Part shown: one piece after another, positions 1 to 8,825 of the stretch
Layout of the letters: every line of letters begins with the position of its first letter
Position numbering within the stretch: position 1 is the stretch's first letter
Origin: Chalciporus piperatus
Taxonomy: Eukaryota; Basidiomycota; Agaricomycetes; Boletales; Boletaceae
Assembly: GCA_038093975.1 (NCBI GenBank)
Contig: JBBPTG010000279.1
Coordinates: 1 to 29,976, forward strand
Direction of reading: 5' to 3'
DNA length: 29,976 bases
Notes under the pieces: generated by a model
Told to the model about the DNA's origin: nothing
The model's input: only the letters and a program-made list of their open reading frames with translations
Databases searched by the model: none
Position numbers and translations under genes: made by a program

Positions 1-844
1 GGAGCCTTGGTATCACCTTCTCCGACTTCTTCACGCCTCTTCGGTTACAAAGTAACCAAGACGAGGATGATGAATCCCTAGGATTCGAGTCTAAATCCCA
101 CTCTAGCTCGGGATCGGGCGGCGATGCACCAATGCCGCCACCCACTTCCTTTATCATCCCGCGGGAAACGCCAACTGGGAGATGGACACGAACTAGCCTA
201 TTCGATGGTAGTCGAGGTGAAATCGGGCTCGCGTGGAGCATTTTCAAGACGCGGGGTGCTCCAAACGAGCATACCTGGCCTGTACGTATCTCTCTTCCTT
301 TCCTTCCGTTTCCAATGTTCTTGTTCGCCGCATGTGTACATACTGAACTTTTGCAAACGAGCATACCTGGCCTGTACGTATCTCTCTTCCTTTCCTTCCG
401 TTTCCAATGTTCTTGTTCGCCGCATGTGTACATACTGAACTTTTGGCTGGCCAGTCATTCTTGAATCTTCCAGACGCGGGAAAACTATCGTTCGCCGACG
501 TCGAGGCAGTGGATCTATCCAAACTGCTACCGAACCTCCCACCTTCAACATCAGTGCTGTACCTCGATACCAAAACCCACACGCCTTCGGTCGACATGGT
601 CGCCTCCCCGCTTGATCTCGTCCATCGTTTCCTGGTATACGAGCCCTCAAGACGTTGCCGGGCATCGGATGCACTTCACCATCCCTGGTTCACAACTGAA
701 CCCAAGTTGGTATTACCCGAAGACTATGATCATCCATCATGGTTGACGGGTGTTAACCACACGTTTGCCTTGGAGGGCCAAACGCGCAGTCTCAAGGACT
801 TGTTGCGGATTCATGTCGCGCGTCCGGAAGGTGCTGAGAACTAA
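1..844 (+). CDS. CDK-like protein kinase, C-terminal part (5' end outside window)
   Basis: Two exons are read: before position 1 to 281, and 455-844; both are phase 0 at the junction and the stop is TAA at 842-844. The frame opens with SLGITFSDFFTPLR, the helix F region after the missing DLW. It continues with GEIGLAWSIFKTRGAPNEHT and, across the intron, LNLPDAGKLSF, the order seen in the C-lobe of CMGC/CDK kinases. The end of the fold is LVHRFLVYEPSRRCRASDAL followed by HHPWF, the usual last kinase helix. ATP-binding and catalytic loops lie outside the window. A Ser/Gly-rich acidic insert sits at about 60-120. The intron (282-454) is enlarged by a 92-bp tandem duplication that includes the donor site. 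It resembles CDK-activating or Csk1-type kinases, but the subfamily is not certain. The kinase call is firm. Confidence 0.82.
262..445 (+). repeat. 92-bp perfect tandem duplication across an exon/intron junction
   Basis: Positions 262-353 and 354-445 are identical copies. The unit holds the last 20 nt of the kinase exon, the GTACGT donor and most of the intron up to the branch-point-like TACTGAAC. The single AG acceptor (ends 454) follows the second copy. Only the first donor (282) keeps the kinase frame, because the unit is not a multiple of three. The spliced intron is therefore 173 nt instead of an inferred ancestral 81 nt, with an intact decoy donor at 374. Confidence 0.95.
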
Positions 845-1237
845 GGTAATGGGGGGGTCGATGTACATATCTTGAACGATCCAGAGCAGACTTTCTGGCA
901 GATCGTCCGATTCTAATAAATCCTGACGCGGACGCTCGTTGGCATCACGCAAAGTCGGAGATAATGGCAGCTCTCCCCTCTGTTTCCACGTCAACGACCC
1001 GTCATTGCTCAGGCAAACCGGACGTTGCCGTCGTGTTGGAGTCGGACACCTTTGAGGGACAACAAGGATATTGTGCAGCAGTGACGAGGAGCTTTTTGAC
1101 GAACATGCGTGATCCACGTTGCATTGACTGACACCTACTATCAGTGTCTTGTCTCGTTTAGCTTCGCTCCGTAACAGCACACTAACCAGCCATATACCCC
1201 TCGCCCGAAACGTCAATATCTCACAGCGTACCATCTG
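845..1237. other. Intergenic stretch, possibly decayed 5' part of the FunK1 locus
   Basis: No gene can be assigned. One plus-strand frame stays open from about 890 to 1131 and reads INPDADARWHHAKSEIMAAL and later KPDVAVVLESD. This could be an upstream exon of the following FunK1 relic, but no family motif confirms it. The antisense frame over the same bases looks like a shadow. Confidence 0.3.
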
Positions 1238-2026
1238 ATGGAGGAACCAGATGTTCCCCAGTCGGAAGGCACCTGCGTCTTATGGAGCCAATTCCCAAAT
1301 AGCTCCACTCGAACCAGGTAAGTGTCTCTTCAGTGCGACTGGCTGGATAGTGACCTTAGTTTAGTCTGGCGCTCCGGTCGCCTTCTTGAACTTCCTGCTG
1401 AGACTACGCGCTCCGGTTCAAACGATCGTAAAAGGTCGTCTGAAGGAGCCAAACGGCAAAACTCTGGTCTCGTCGTTCTCGGTGGGTTATTTCGTGTGTC
1501 TTGCCTGACGCTGTATTTACCTACCCTATGATAGACGGTTTTCTCTACGTTTGGCGCTATGATCGACGGGGTGCGATTCAATGCTCTGCCCTCCATTTCA
1601 TTCAAGATCTTCCTCGATTCCTGGTCCTCCTCGCCATGCAACGCTTTGAGGATCTCCAGTGGGATCCAAAGTTCGGGACCAGGACGCCGTCTTACGCGAC
1701 GATCCCCTCTGATAAGGAGGGTATAGAGATTGACATCACCCTGGACCTATCTTCGGATGAGCGCATCACATACATCGGTCTCAATGGCTGGACTGCCAGT
1801 GTCTTCCCCGCGACGAGCACGACAATCCCCGTCGAGGATGGTCTCGTCGCCAAGCTCTTCTGGGCAGAAGAAACGCGCACGAGTGAGCCCGACATTTTGG
1901 AGAGAGTGTGCGAGCCTGTCAACAGACACGTCCCGGACATGATGTCCTATGAGACATATCCGCTCACCTCCACCTCAGTGATTCGGAAGCGTCTTGACCC
2001 CAAAACAGACGGATCTCGCGTTCTCT
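1238..2026 (+). pseudogene. Fungal-type protein kinase (FunK1) N-terminal fragment, truncated by an SMC4 fragment
   Basis: The best segment reads DGFLYVWRYDRRGAIQCSAL, then FIQDLPRFLVLLAMQRF, then VAKLFWAEETRTSEPDILER and HVPDMMSYE. This is the characteristic N-terminal region of basidiomycete FunK1 kinases, up to and including the lysine-containing VAKLFW strand. A possible start is ATG 1238, with introns near 1319-1363 and 1481-1534 (the latter GTGGGT...TAG, phase 1), but the upstream exons are uncertain. The frame ends a few bases after GSRVL. In family members this point continues into the kinase core, but here the sequence switches at about 2027 into antisense SMC4 DNA and a stop follows immediately. 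The catalytic loop and activation segment are absent, so it cannot be an active kinase. A FunK1 C-terminal piece lies 15.5 kb away on the other strand. Confidence 0.72.
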
Positions 2027-2617
2027 AGCTGAGTGCGTGGTTGTCGATCGCGATACCTGATAGCAGTCGGTGAAATGAGTCAACACAGGCAGAAGGGAGG
2101 GAACCCTTGGACGCACTTTGGGTCGCGTTCGCGGTCTTGTAGATTCCAATGAGTCGATGGCTCAGTTCAAACATGTCGTTTCTACGAGATGCTCGGGTCT
2201 GGAATTCGATAAAAAAAGGATGTTCAACTGACCTCAGCGAGATGATGATGAACTGCGCGTTCTTGGTACGGTCTTTGATGTAGTTGGCGACGATGGAGAC
2301 GTTTCGGAAATCGAGCGCGGCATCGATCTCATCCATGAAGTAGAGTGGCGTGGGCTGAGAGGAAACCCGTCAGGGGCAACCTGAACCACAGTCGACGAAT
2401 GGACTGACCTTGAAAACGTGAAGGGCGAATACCAGAGCAAGGGAACTCAAGGTCTGCAGGTGTTGCATGTTATTTTTCATGCATGACTGGACGAGAGCAC
2501 AACGCACCTTTTCTCCGCCTGAAAGATTAGAAATGTTTTTCCAACTCTTCTTCGGCGGCATCACACTGAATATAATCCCCTCCGAGAAAGGATCCATACT
2601 ATCGACCAACTCCAGCT
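2027..2617 (-). pseudogene. Duplicated 3' fragment of SMC4 (four exons plus introns)
   Basis: Read on the minus strand, this segment matches 16543-17132 of the intact SMC4 gene almost base for base. I count four substitutions and one A/T-run length change in about 590 bp. It carries the LSGGEK ABC signature exon, the Walker B exon (FMDEIDAALD), the FELSHRLIGIYKTAN exon and the start of the last exon. All three introns are kept, so this is a DNA-level copy and not a retrocopy. It lacks a start, the Walker A half and the true stop. Both ends fall on AGCT tetranucleotides that are also present at the borders of the source segment. Confidence 0.93.
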
Positions 2618-3006
2618 GCCATGAGGGTTTCGCGAATGGCATGGAAAGCCCCCGAACCGAAGTCGGGGGGCGCTTCATTGCTGGGATCCGCCCTGAGAAA
2701 AGGACGTGTCTGGGATTAATCGGAAAGAGAGGATAACGAGTTGGACGAAATGGATGTGGGGGTCGCTGATAATGCGACGAAACATGAGACGAGGACGAGT
2801 GAGGTTGGACGAGCGAGGTGCTGGTGGCACGGGGGAAAGAAGTTCCGTGCCACTTTCCTACGCTCGCCCAGAGACTAAGCTCTGTGATTCCGCTCGTTCC
2901 TCGCTTCATCACAGATCCGCACTCTAAGAGACATATTATCACCTACAATGAAAAGGGGTCTGTAAGACCTTCGGAGTTCGAAATAAGTGCTGCCTGAGGT
3001 GAACGC
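2618..3006. other. Spacer without a recognisable gene; two small hairpins
   Basis: No convincing coding region on either strand. Two inverted repeats are visible: GCCCCCGA/TCGGGGGGC near 2648-2672, and a perfect GTGGCACGG/CCGTGCCAC pair (2824-2832 and 2845-2853). The last part is presumably the ancestral upstream region of F-box gene A, now separated from it by the MITE. Confidence 0.4.
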
Positions 3007-3695
3007 TATGGCGGTCCAAGTGCACAAAAATTCCCGCGCGCACTTTTCGATGTAGCGCGCACTATTTGGAGGAGCGCGCACTTTTTTTTTGAGTAGTCCA
3101 TTACATTGTAGTAGTATTTCTCAGTAATATCTACTAGTAGTACTACCATTACTCCTAGTACTTAGATTGACTTGGTACATTATCCGTAATATGAAGGCCA
3201 AAATGACGGGTTTCGACTCTTCAACCAGACCGTGAGAATCTATTGACTTATGAAGGCATCCCTGTCACCTCAACATAGACTACTCCTTGGAATGTCTTCC
3301 TGACGTTGTTCGCAATACCCATGCAAGGTCCTCGACTTAAATAGCATCTCAGGACCATCCATGCATGTAGGCATTTTCAAAAGCCGAGTGAGCCAACAGA
3401 ATCATTATCCAGGAGGAAAGTCTGAGCAATGATGTGATGGGAATGCCTTCATAAGTCAATAGATTCTCACGGTCTGGTTGAAGAGTCGAAACCCGTCATT
3501 TTGGCCTTCATATTACGGATAATGTACCAAGTCAATCTAAGTACTAGGAGTAATGGTAGTACTACTAGTAGATATTACTGAGAAATACTACTACAATGTA
3601 ATGGACTACTCAAAAAAAAAGTGCGCGCTCCTCCAAATAGTGCGCGCTACATCGAAAAGTGCGCGCGGGAATTTTTGTGCACTTGGACCGCCATA
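3007..3695. mobile_element. 689-bp MITE/foldback element with perfect 253-bp TIRs and 6-bp TSD
   Basis: The left arm 3007-3259 and right arm 3443-3695 are perfect reverse complements, beginning TATGGCGGTCC, including equal-length T9/A9 runs. The middle (3260-3442) has no coding capacity. GAACGC lies directly outside both ends (3001-3006 and 3696-3701) and is the likely target site duplication. The second F-box gene has the equivalent upstream sequence without the element (about 20035 on the minus strand), which serves as an empty-site comparison. No transposase is present, so it is non-autonomous. Superfamily is unclear: a 6-bp TSD with long TIRs does not fit the common hAT, Mutator or Tc1 patterns. 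Identical arms point to a recent insertion or arm homogenisation. Confidence 0.9.
3037..3095. repeat. Three direct GCGCGCACT motifs inside the MITE arm
   Basis: Within the outer 90 bp of the left arm, GCGCGCACT followed by A/T-rich bases occurs three times at spacings of roughly 22 bp; the mirrored set lies in the right arm near 3620-3668. Such repeated subterminal motifs are often transposase-binding sites; that role is inferred here. Confidence 0.6.
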
Positions 3696-3747
3696 GAACG
3701 CTGTTACGGGACGAGTTTTTCCACCCTGCGACTGAACTTCCAGCCTG

Positions 3748-5386
3748 ATGTCAGGGTTCACACATGTCGCAGAAGACATTCTCATTCGCATCGTATCCTT
3801 TCTCTCGCCGCCGGACATTATCAGGCTTCGACAGGTAAGCATGGTCGAGGTCATCGACGTGTCGATTACTGCTGATGCCTCGCCGGTTCGACTCGATGAT
3901 CTAGGTCTCTAAGACACTGTGTTCAGTGACATGCCAGCCCGTGGTTTGGATCCGTGCATACAGGAGTGCTGCACTTCCCCGACCTCCAGTACCACATCTA
4001 CGTGCCGGTGACAAAGAGGGATTGAACTTCCTCGAGCGTGCATTAGTCCAATCTGCAAAGTTGGAACCTTGGTCTGCTCGCCACTTCGATCTGGATGCTT
4101 TTCACGCATTCCGAGTCCCCAGAGTTGGCGACTATGCGACTCGGTGGCACTTGCCGCGATGGGGATCATGGTTGATCATGACCATCGAGTCATCCGTGGT
4201 CTATCGCAACCTCAACTCAGACGACCCGCAAACTCATGTCTTATTTCGTTTTGACGGAGACATCACTATCTTCCATTGTGCTGGCACGGTCAGTGTCGTG
4301 CCAGGTCATCCCATCACATACGTGCTTGTCAGGTCATGGCAAAATACTTATTCGTCGTATGTTTTAATTGCATCGAACCAGTGACTGATAGCATGAACAC
4401 GCGATAGGACCCTATTGAAGATCGTTGGTCACTTTCGTTCTTCACTATCACTAGAGGCTGCCATTCCGCTTTCATTTCAAGGACACGATGAAATCGAGCG
4501 TGTGATTGCTGGTCCACGATACGTCTGCTTGCATACATACGGCGATGCACTGGCAGAGGACGATGTATTTAGTCTCGTGCTGCTCGACGTGACAACAGAG
4601 AAGATATACCATCCAGCATTCAAGGATAGGGTGGTAAGTTTGGTGCATCATCATCCGTTTGGCTATGATAAACTGGAAGCAAAGGCAATGGAAATACTCG
4701 AGCGTTTGCCGCGTTTCCGTTACGACGCGCGCACCGCGGGTTTCGTCTTAACAGACACGCATCTTCTTGCCGCCTTCCTCACGGCGGATGGGGACCAACA
4801 CGTACAGGCATTCCGGCTTCCTTCAGAAATGGAGTCTGGTGCTACTGCCGAGGACGATGGGACATTACGGCTGACACACGAAGGGATATGCAAAGGCATT
4901 CAACGACCCGACTTGGTCCTTCGTCAGAATAAGGTCACCAACGTTGGGGGGGTGCAGACGACAGAGATACGAGTCACGATTAGTAGTACTCGGAGATATG
5001 GCTCCGACGACTCCATCGAAAACGAGCACAGCGCCGTCGACCTCGCTCTAACCGATTCAACTTCTCCCGGAATTGGAACAATCACACTCTCACAATGCAC
5101 CCCTCTGCTCTCCTTGAAGGGTGAATCCGTGCTCAAGCTCGAGGTGGCAAGTTCGGAGGATGGGTTCGGACGCGGTGTGTGCTGCATCATGCGCGACAAG
5201 TCGAAATGCATTCAAACGTTTTCCGTGGATGCGAGCGGACCAGTTTGTCGGCTCGATCTTGGGCCAAGGAGGGATGTGTCGATGCTTTACCCTGAGATGC
5301 AGAGCATTTTTCGATTTGATGCATGGAATGGCAAGTGTTTCTATTTACATGAGTCGGATGAGCTCAGGGTACATAAATTTGTATGA
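3748..5386 (+). CDS. F-box protein A
   Basis: Exons 3748-3834, 3914-4356 and 4408-5386 give about 502 aa. The start ATG reads MSGFTHVAEDILIRIVSFLS, followed by PPDIIRLRQ. After a 79-nt intron with an AAG acceptor it continues TLCSVTCQPVVWIRAY, giving a complete N-terminal F-box of the basidiomycete type. The C-terminal 450 residues form a beta-rich region with repeated short strand-turn segments (for example VLTDTHLLAAF and GPVCRLDLGPRRD), plausibly the substrate-binding part of an SCF ubiquitin ligase adaptor. No WD40 or LRR motif is recognised. Gene B (18364-19998) has the same exon lengths (87 and 443 nt for the first two) and supports every boundary. Compared with B, the conserved Leu-Pro of the F-box is Val-Ala here, which may weaken Skp1 binding. 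A MITE sits 52 bp upstream of the ATG. Confidence 0.85.
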
Positions 5387-5716
5387 TTTGATAGTAAATA
5401 CATAGACCGTCATTACGGGCTATCCAGTCTCTCTGGGTCAAGGCAGATGCTTCTCGGCTCTTCAACTACAACCTTGGTCTTGAAAAAAGCCAACTTACAC
5501 GACCTTTTGCGTATCCGAAGACGGATATCGACATCCTGGCGACGATTACGGATGCACCGACTGCCTACTCGCAGCAAAGAATTCGGCAGAAGGAAGGGAT
5601 CTGGAGTTGTTATGAGCTTCGAGGTTCGGGGACATTGCCAACTTGCAGAGACTTGACTTGTGGCATACCACTCGGATGACCGAAGCGAGGGGTATGTGGA
5701 AGGGATATGAAGGGTA
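5387..5716 (+). other. Unidentified coding-like stretch downstream of F-box A
   Basis: A plus-strand frame from about 5429 reads SLWVKADASRLFNYNLGLEK, TRPFAYPKTDIDILATITDA and QQRIRQKEGIWSCYEL, then stops near 5680. Composition and continuity suggest real or formerly real coding sequence preceded by a TATCCAG acceptor-like site, but I do not recognise the family. Its first 15 codons are shared, at DNA level, with sequence downstream of F-box gene B (minus strand around 18225-18260), so this piece belongs to the duplicated block. The B copy stops after about 24 codons in that frame. Antisense frames look like shadows. Confidence 0.35.
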
Positions 5717-6295
5717 GAATAATGATACACCCGTGAGCGTCACGTACACGATCCCGTCCAATACAGCAACGAAGGCAAAGACCTGTCCTGCAGCTGGTTG
5801 GTTGCCCATAGATGCAAGGACAGAGCAGATCCGAAGAAAAGGATCGCCATATGCAAACGCGCTGTTAACGAAACCACGACGACTTCGAATCATCATGTTT
5901 TGAGACAATTTAGTTTCTCCTGCCGGCGTCTTCCGCACTCGATATTCGGTCCTGAGCTGACATTGGGCAAGACAGAAGCGATTCAGCCACTGCGTTGACA
6001 GGCTCGCGTAACCCAGTGTCTGGCTGTAGAGCTCGAGGTGAGTGGGATTGTTTCAATGAGGTGTCTCCAGCGAGTGGTTTGGCGATGTAGCATCCCTGGA
6101 ATCCGAAGCCGGGCTCGTTATCATGAGGAAGATGAGTACGGCCGCCGAAAGCAACCTTGCCCAGGCGACCACTGAACTTGATGGGCTTACACGGACTGTA
6201 ACGGCCTTCGAATCGTTTGTGTAGTTGACAATGGATTCGCTGTCACTGCTCCTCGCGGCCTCGTTCATCTACTTCGTCTAGAACTGAGTCTTACT
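5717..6295 (-). other. Unidentified probable multi-exon gene or relic on the minus strand
   Basis: Two minus-strand segments look coding. The upstream one (about 6230 down to 6060) reads HKRFEGRYSPCKPIKFSGRL, then GKVAFGGRTHLPHDNEPGFG and FQGCYIAKPLAGD. The downstream one (about 6020 down to 5730) reads MMIRSRRGFVNSAFAYGDPF, ICSVLASMGNQPAAGQVFAF and VAVLDGIVYVTLT. They could be joined by an intron starting near the CTC-ATTG at 6055. A possible 55-nt intron (GTAAGA...ACAG) lies before the first segment near 6240-6295. I cannot name the family; neither a complete start nor a convincing end was found, so it may be a pseudogene. Confidence 0.35.
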
Positions 6296-6877
6296 GCCGA
6301 AAAACCTATGGCATCGTTACTGTTCTAGGTAAAAGCTGACTCCATGGTGCGTCTGGCCCAATGGCCGTCGAGGTTGGGAACGACGTTCGGGTTTGCCGCG
6401 TTGCGTTGCGGACCCACCTCCGAGATCGCACTCTTTTGTAGTACTTTGCACGTACGACTTGTACGTGCAAAGTACTACAACAGAAATGTTGAGATAGCAA
6501 CTGCATCCACCAAAACAGACGGGTCTTGAGGAGTAAGTAGGGGGAAGGGGGATAGCACCAGCTTGTGGAGGAAGTGGTATCATGCCATCCGGTGACGTAG
6601 ATCAGTGCTAGTCCAACCATTCATTCCTAAAGCATCTTACTAGTATAGACGCGAGGCCGCAGCTATTTTGGCTCGAAGTGGAGAAGGTAAAAGGACCATA
6701 TGATTCACATACTGTCCCAGGGGCGAATTTGGGTGAAAAGAGGGCGGACGATTGAACGTTCAACGCAAGTTGAACCGTACTTACTGTCGCACCTTGGGAC
6801 TTGGGATAATGATTACGTGATCCAGATGGGGATGGTTACGAGCAGGATCAGCTCTGGCTTGAAGCTGCACCAAGTCC
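6296..6877. other. Region without an assigned gene upstream of SRP14
   Basis: Apart from the 45-bp hairpin at 6436-6480, no coding frame with family motifs was found. Short open frames on both strands have no recognisable protein. The last part must hold the SRP14 promoter and 5' UTR; no clear TATA box is visible. Confidence 0.4.
6436..6480. repeat. Perfect hairpin, 20-bp arms with 5-nt loop
   Basis: Arm TTGTAGTACTTTGCACGTAC (6436-6455) is followed by GACTT and then its exact reverse complement (6461-6480). It lies in a stretch without an assigned gene, upstream of SRP14. It is too short for a MITE and has no obvious target duplication. It could be a mini-hairpin, a palindromic protein-binding site, or a small-RNA precursor. 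Confidence 0.9.
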
Positions 6878-7604
6878 ATGCAGCTGGTCGACAACGACAC
6901 AGTGAGTCATCCGTCTCGATTCCTATGAAGTAGAATCATTGACATTTATCTCCAGTTTCTCAAACAACTTGCTGCGTTGTTTGAGTCGACAAAAGACAAA
7001 GGGACGATATGGCTTACACATAAACGACGTGCGCAAATACTCCATTCATCGTGATTCTGACGACTCATCTTCGTGTTGGTAGTGACTCATGATGGCGAGG
7101 ATGCCACAATGGACGATTCGGATAGCACGAAGGAATATCCGTGTTTAATCCGCGTTACAGATGGCAAGAACGCTAATTTCTCAGCGCACGTGAGTCGTCC
7201 CTCCCGGCTTTCTTGCGTTATGGTTTGGCTTATCGTCTCTTGGTAATTTCATCATCGTGCTCGACTGTCGTTTCATCCAATCTCGCTATCTCGATTGCAA
7301 CGCGATCCTTCAGGTTGCCATCCCCGATCTTTCAAAATTCCACGCAGCCTATGGTGCCCTTCTAAAAGCATCCTTCACGACGCTTCGAAAGCGAGACAAA
7401 AAGCGCGAGAAACAACGATCTGAACAGCTCGCAAAGCGTAAGCAACGCATGGCAGAGCCTGTGGTTATCGACGGACCCAAGCGGGGGAATGGGAGGCGGA
7501 AGAGGCAAAGACAGGTCAAGGCTGCGATGAGACAAGAGGAGGCGAAGGAGCAGATCGCGAAGCGTGAGGAGGAGCGAGCCAAAGTGCAGATGGCAGCATC
7601 ATGA
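6878..7604 (+). CDS. SRP14: Signal recognition particle subunit SRP14
   Basis: Exons 6878-6901, 6956-7028, 7083-7189 and 7314-7604 give 164 aa, with all phases consistent and introns of 54, 54 and 124 nt. The N-terminus reads MQLVDNDTFLKQLAALFEST and continues KDKGTIWLTHKRLTHDGEDA, the typical SRP14 beginning. The segment KEYPCLIRVTDGKNANFSA is the conserved second strand pair, and VAIPDLSKFHAAYGALLKAS is the C-terminal helix that pairs with SRP9 on the Alu domain of SRP RNA. The tail (about 65 aa) is rich in Lys, Arg and Gln, as in other fungal SRP14 proteins. The protein acts in the cytosol in elongation arrest of secretory proteins. The first exon is only 24 nt. Identification is firm. Confidence 0.92.
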
Positions 7605-7939
7605 TGCCGAAGCCAAGATTCGGGATTTGGACAGTGGGCACTCATGATTGTAATCTTCACTGTGGGCTTGGGAGGTGCACTGCTCACTATTTCCGTGAAA
7701 TAGACATACATTCACCCGAAGCTAACACAGCATGACCAGCAATTACTCTCCCGTCGGAGGGTTCTCAAACATAGCCGTAGAAATTTCGAGACGATCCTCG
7801 CGGCGAACGCGTGTGATCTCGATCAATTTCGAACTCATGGGCACGATAGGGATACGGTCAGGCAGCTCGCCTCTCACGAGGGCGATGTCACGTTTTCCTG
7901 TCGATCAGACACAGGAAACCAATATACAGGTACTTCAAA
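7605..7939. other. Intergenic stretch after SRP14
   Basis: It holds the SRP14 3' region and a plus-strand open frame beginning at 7732 without a recognisable domain. Nothing further can be supported. Confidence 0.3.
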
Positions 7940-8234
7940 GCGAACTACTCGACCGAGACAGTCTAAGGAGGACCTTGGACTCGGTCACTGGTTGATTGCC
8001 TTCTCCGTGATGCATGCAACATCCGTGGGTGTGTATAACGCGCTCTTGCCCACGACCATAACCGAAGTGTTTCGTGTTCAAAACTACGCGGCCGTCAATG
8101 GGGTTGGGACTTTGTCTGGTGCAGCCATACTTGACAGTCACGCACGTTCGGGCTCTTCGTCGGTCGCTTGGATGCATGGATTTGTTGTGGATCACAACGA
8201 GGTCGTGTTGTTCTATTTCGATGGCTGGGCATGA
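7940..8234 (+). pseudogene. Probable MFS monocarboxylate-type transporter relic
   Basis: The plus-strand frame around 7960-8110 reads LGLGHWLIAFSVMHATSVGV, YNALLPTTITEVFRVQNYAA and VNGV. In fungal monocarboxylate-like MFS transporters, a sequence of the form LLPTTITEVFGVQNYASVNG lies in the cytoplasm-proximal part of the C-terminal half. Here the usual continuation (a Tyr-Phe-x-Arg-Gly helix start) is missing and the frame runs into unrelated residues and a stop at 8232-8234. No N-terminal transmembrane half is found upstream before SRP14. This is therefore most likely a decayed internal fragment. Confidence 0.45.
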
Positions 8235-8825
8235 GGGATGAAGGAAGGTGGGTTTCAACGTTTGGAAGGCATATATGGATTTCTGATGATGGTTCGGTGC
8301 GATCCAACCATCGGCCCGGGCGGCCCGTGGTATCCGAAACATCGAGTTGCCGCCAATCATCAACAATGCACATGCCGCGGCACCTAGATCTATAGATACT
8401 TCCGCATTTCCCTGTGCCAGAGAGGTGTCGAGTGTTATTATTCATTTCATACTTCACGTTCCAGGCAGAATAACCATTGCTGATGCACCCCATCATCACG
8501 GTGCTGCTCAAGCCAATAACGCGTTACGTGGGAAGTGGCGCAGGGACGAGTCGAGTCCTTTACAAAACCTTCTCTCGAATGTCTGTTTATATGTCACGTT
8601 GTTCTCCATGGTATGTTCCAGCGCTTCCCTCGCAACAGCATTATGGCGGACTCCTCACCGTGTCACATGTGCATCCCGAGCGGACAGCCCGGGCCTTTGT
8701 AAGTGCCCCTGCCCTTCCTTAGTATCCGACGCTACGCACATATAAGTGCAGGCCCCTCAGCGGGATAAATCTACGAGCCCCATCTTGCTCCTGTAAACAC
8801 CCCCGCATACCCACTCATCTCTGCG
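8235..8825. promoter_or_regulatory. Upstream region of the GH28 gene with TATA box
   Basis: No coding sequence is recognised in this stretch. CATATAAG at about 8738-8745 lies some 80 bp before the GH28 ATG at 8826 and is the best TATA candidate. The sequence between them is C-rich and pyrimidine-rich (CACCCCCGC), as is common for fungal 5' leaders. Confidence 0.5.

Noticed and set aside
737..1234. A 165-codon minus-strand open frame overlapping the kinase 3' end.
   Set aside because: No recognisable domain, and it runs antisense through real kinase coding sequence; judged a shadow.
2875..3875. Two open frames starting with the same 24 residues (MRAPPNSARYIEK...) on opposite strands.
   Set aside because: Both simply read through the MITE inverted arms, which explains the identity; not genes.
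3880..3900. A GGTTCGACTC motif resembling a tRNA B-box.
   Set aside because: It lies in the first intron of F-box gene A, and no A-box or cloverleaf can be formed around it. No tRNA gene was found in the window.
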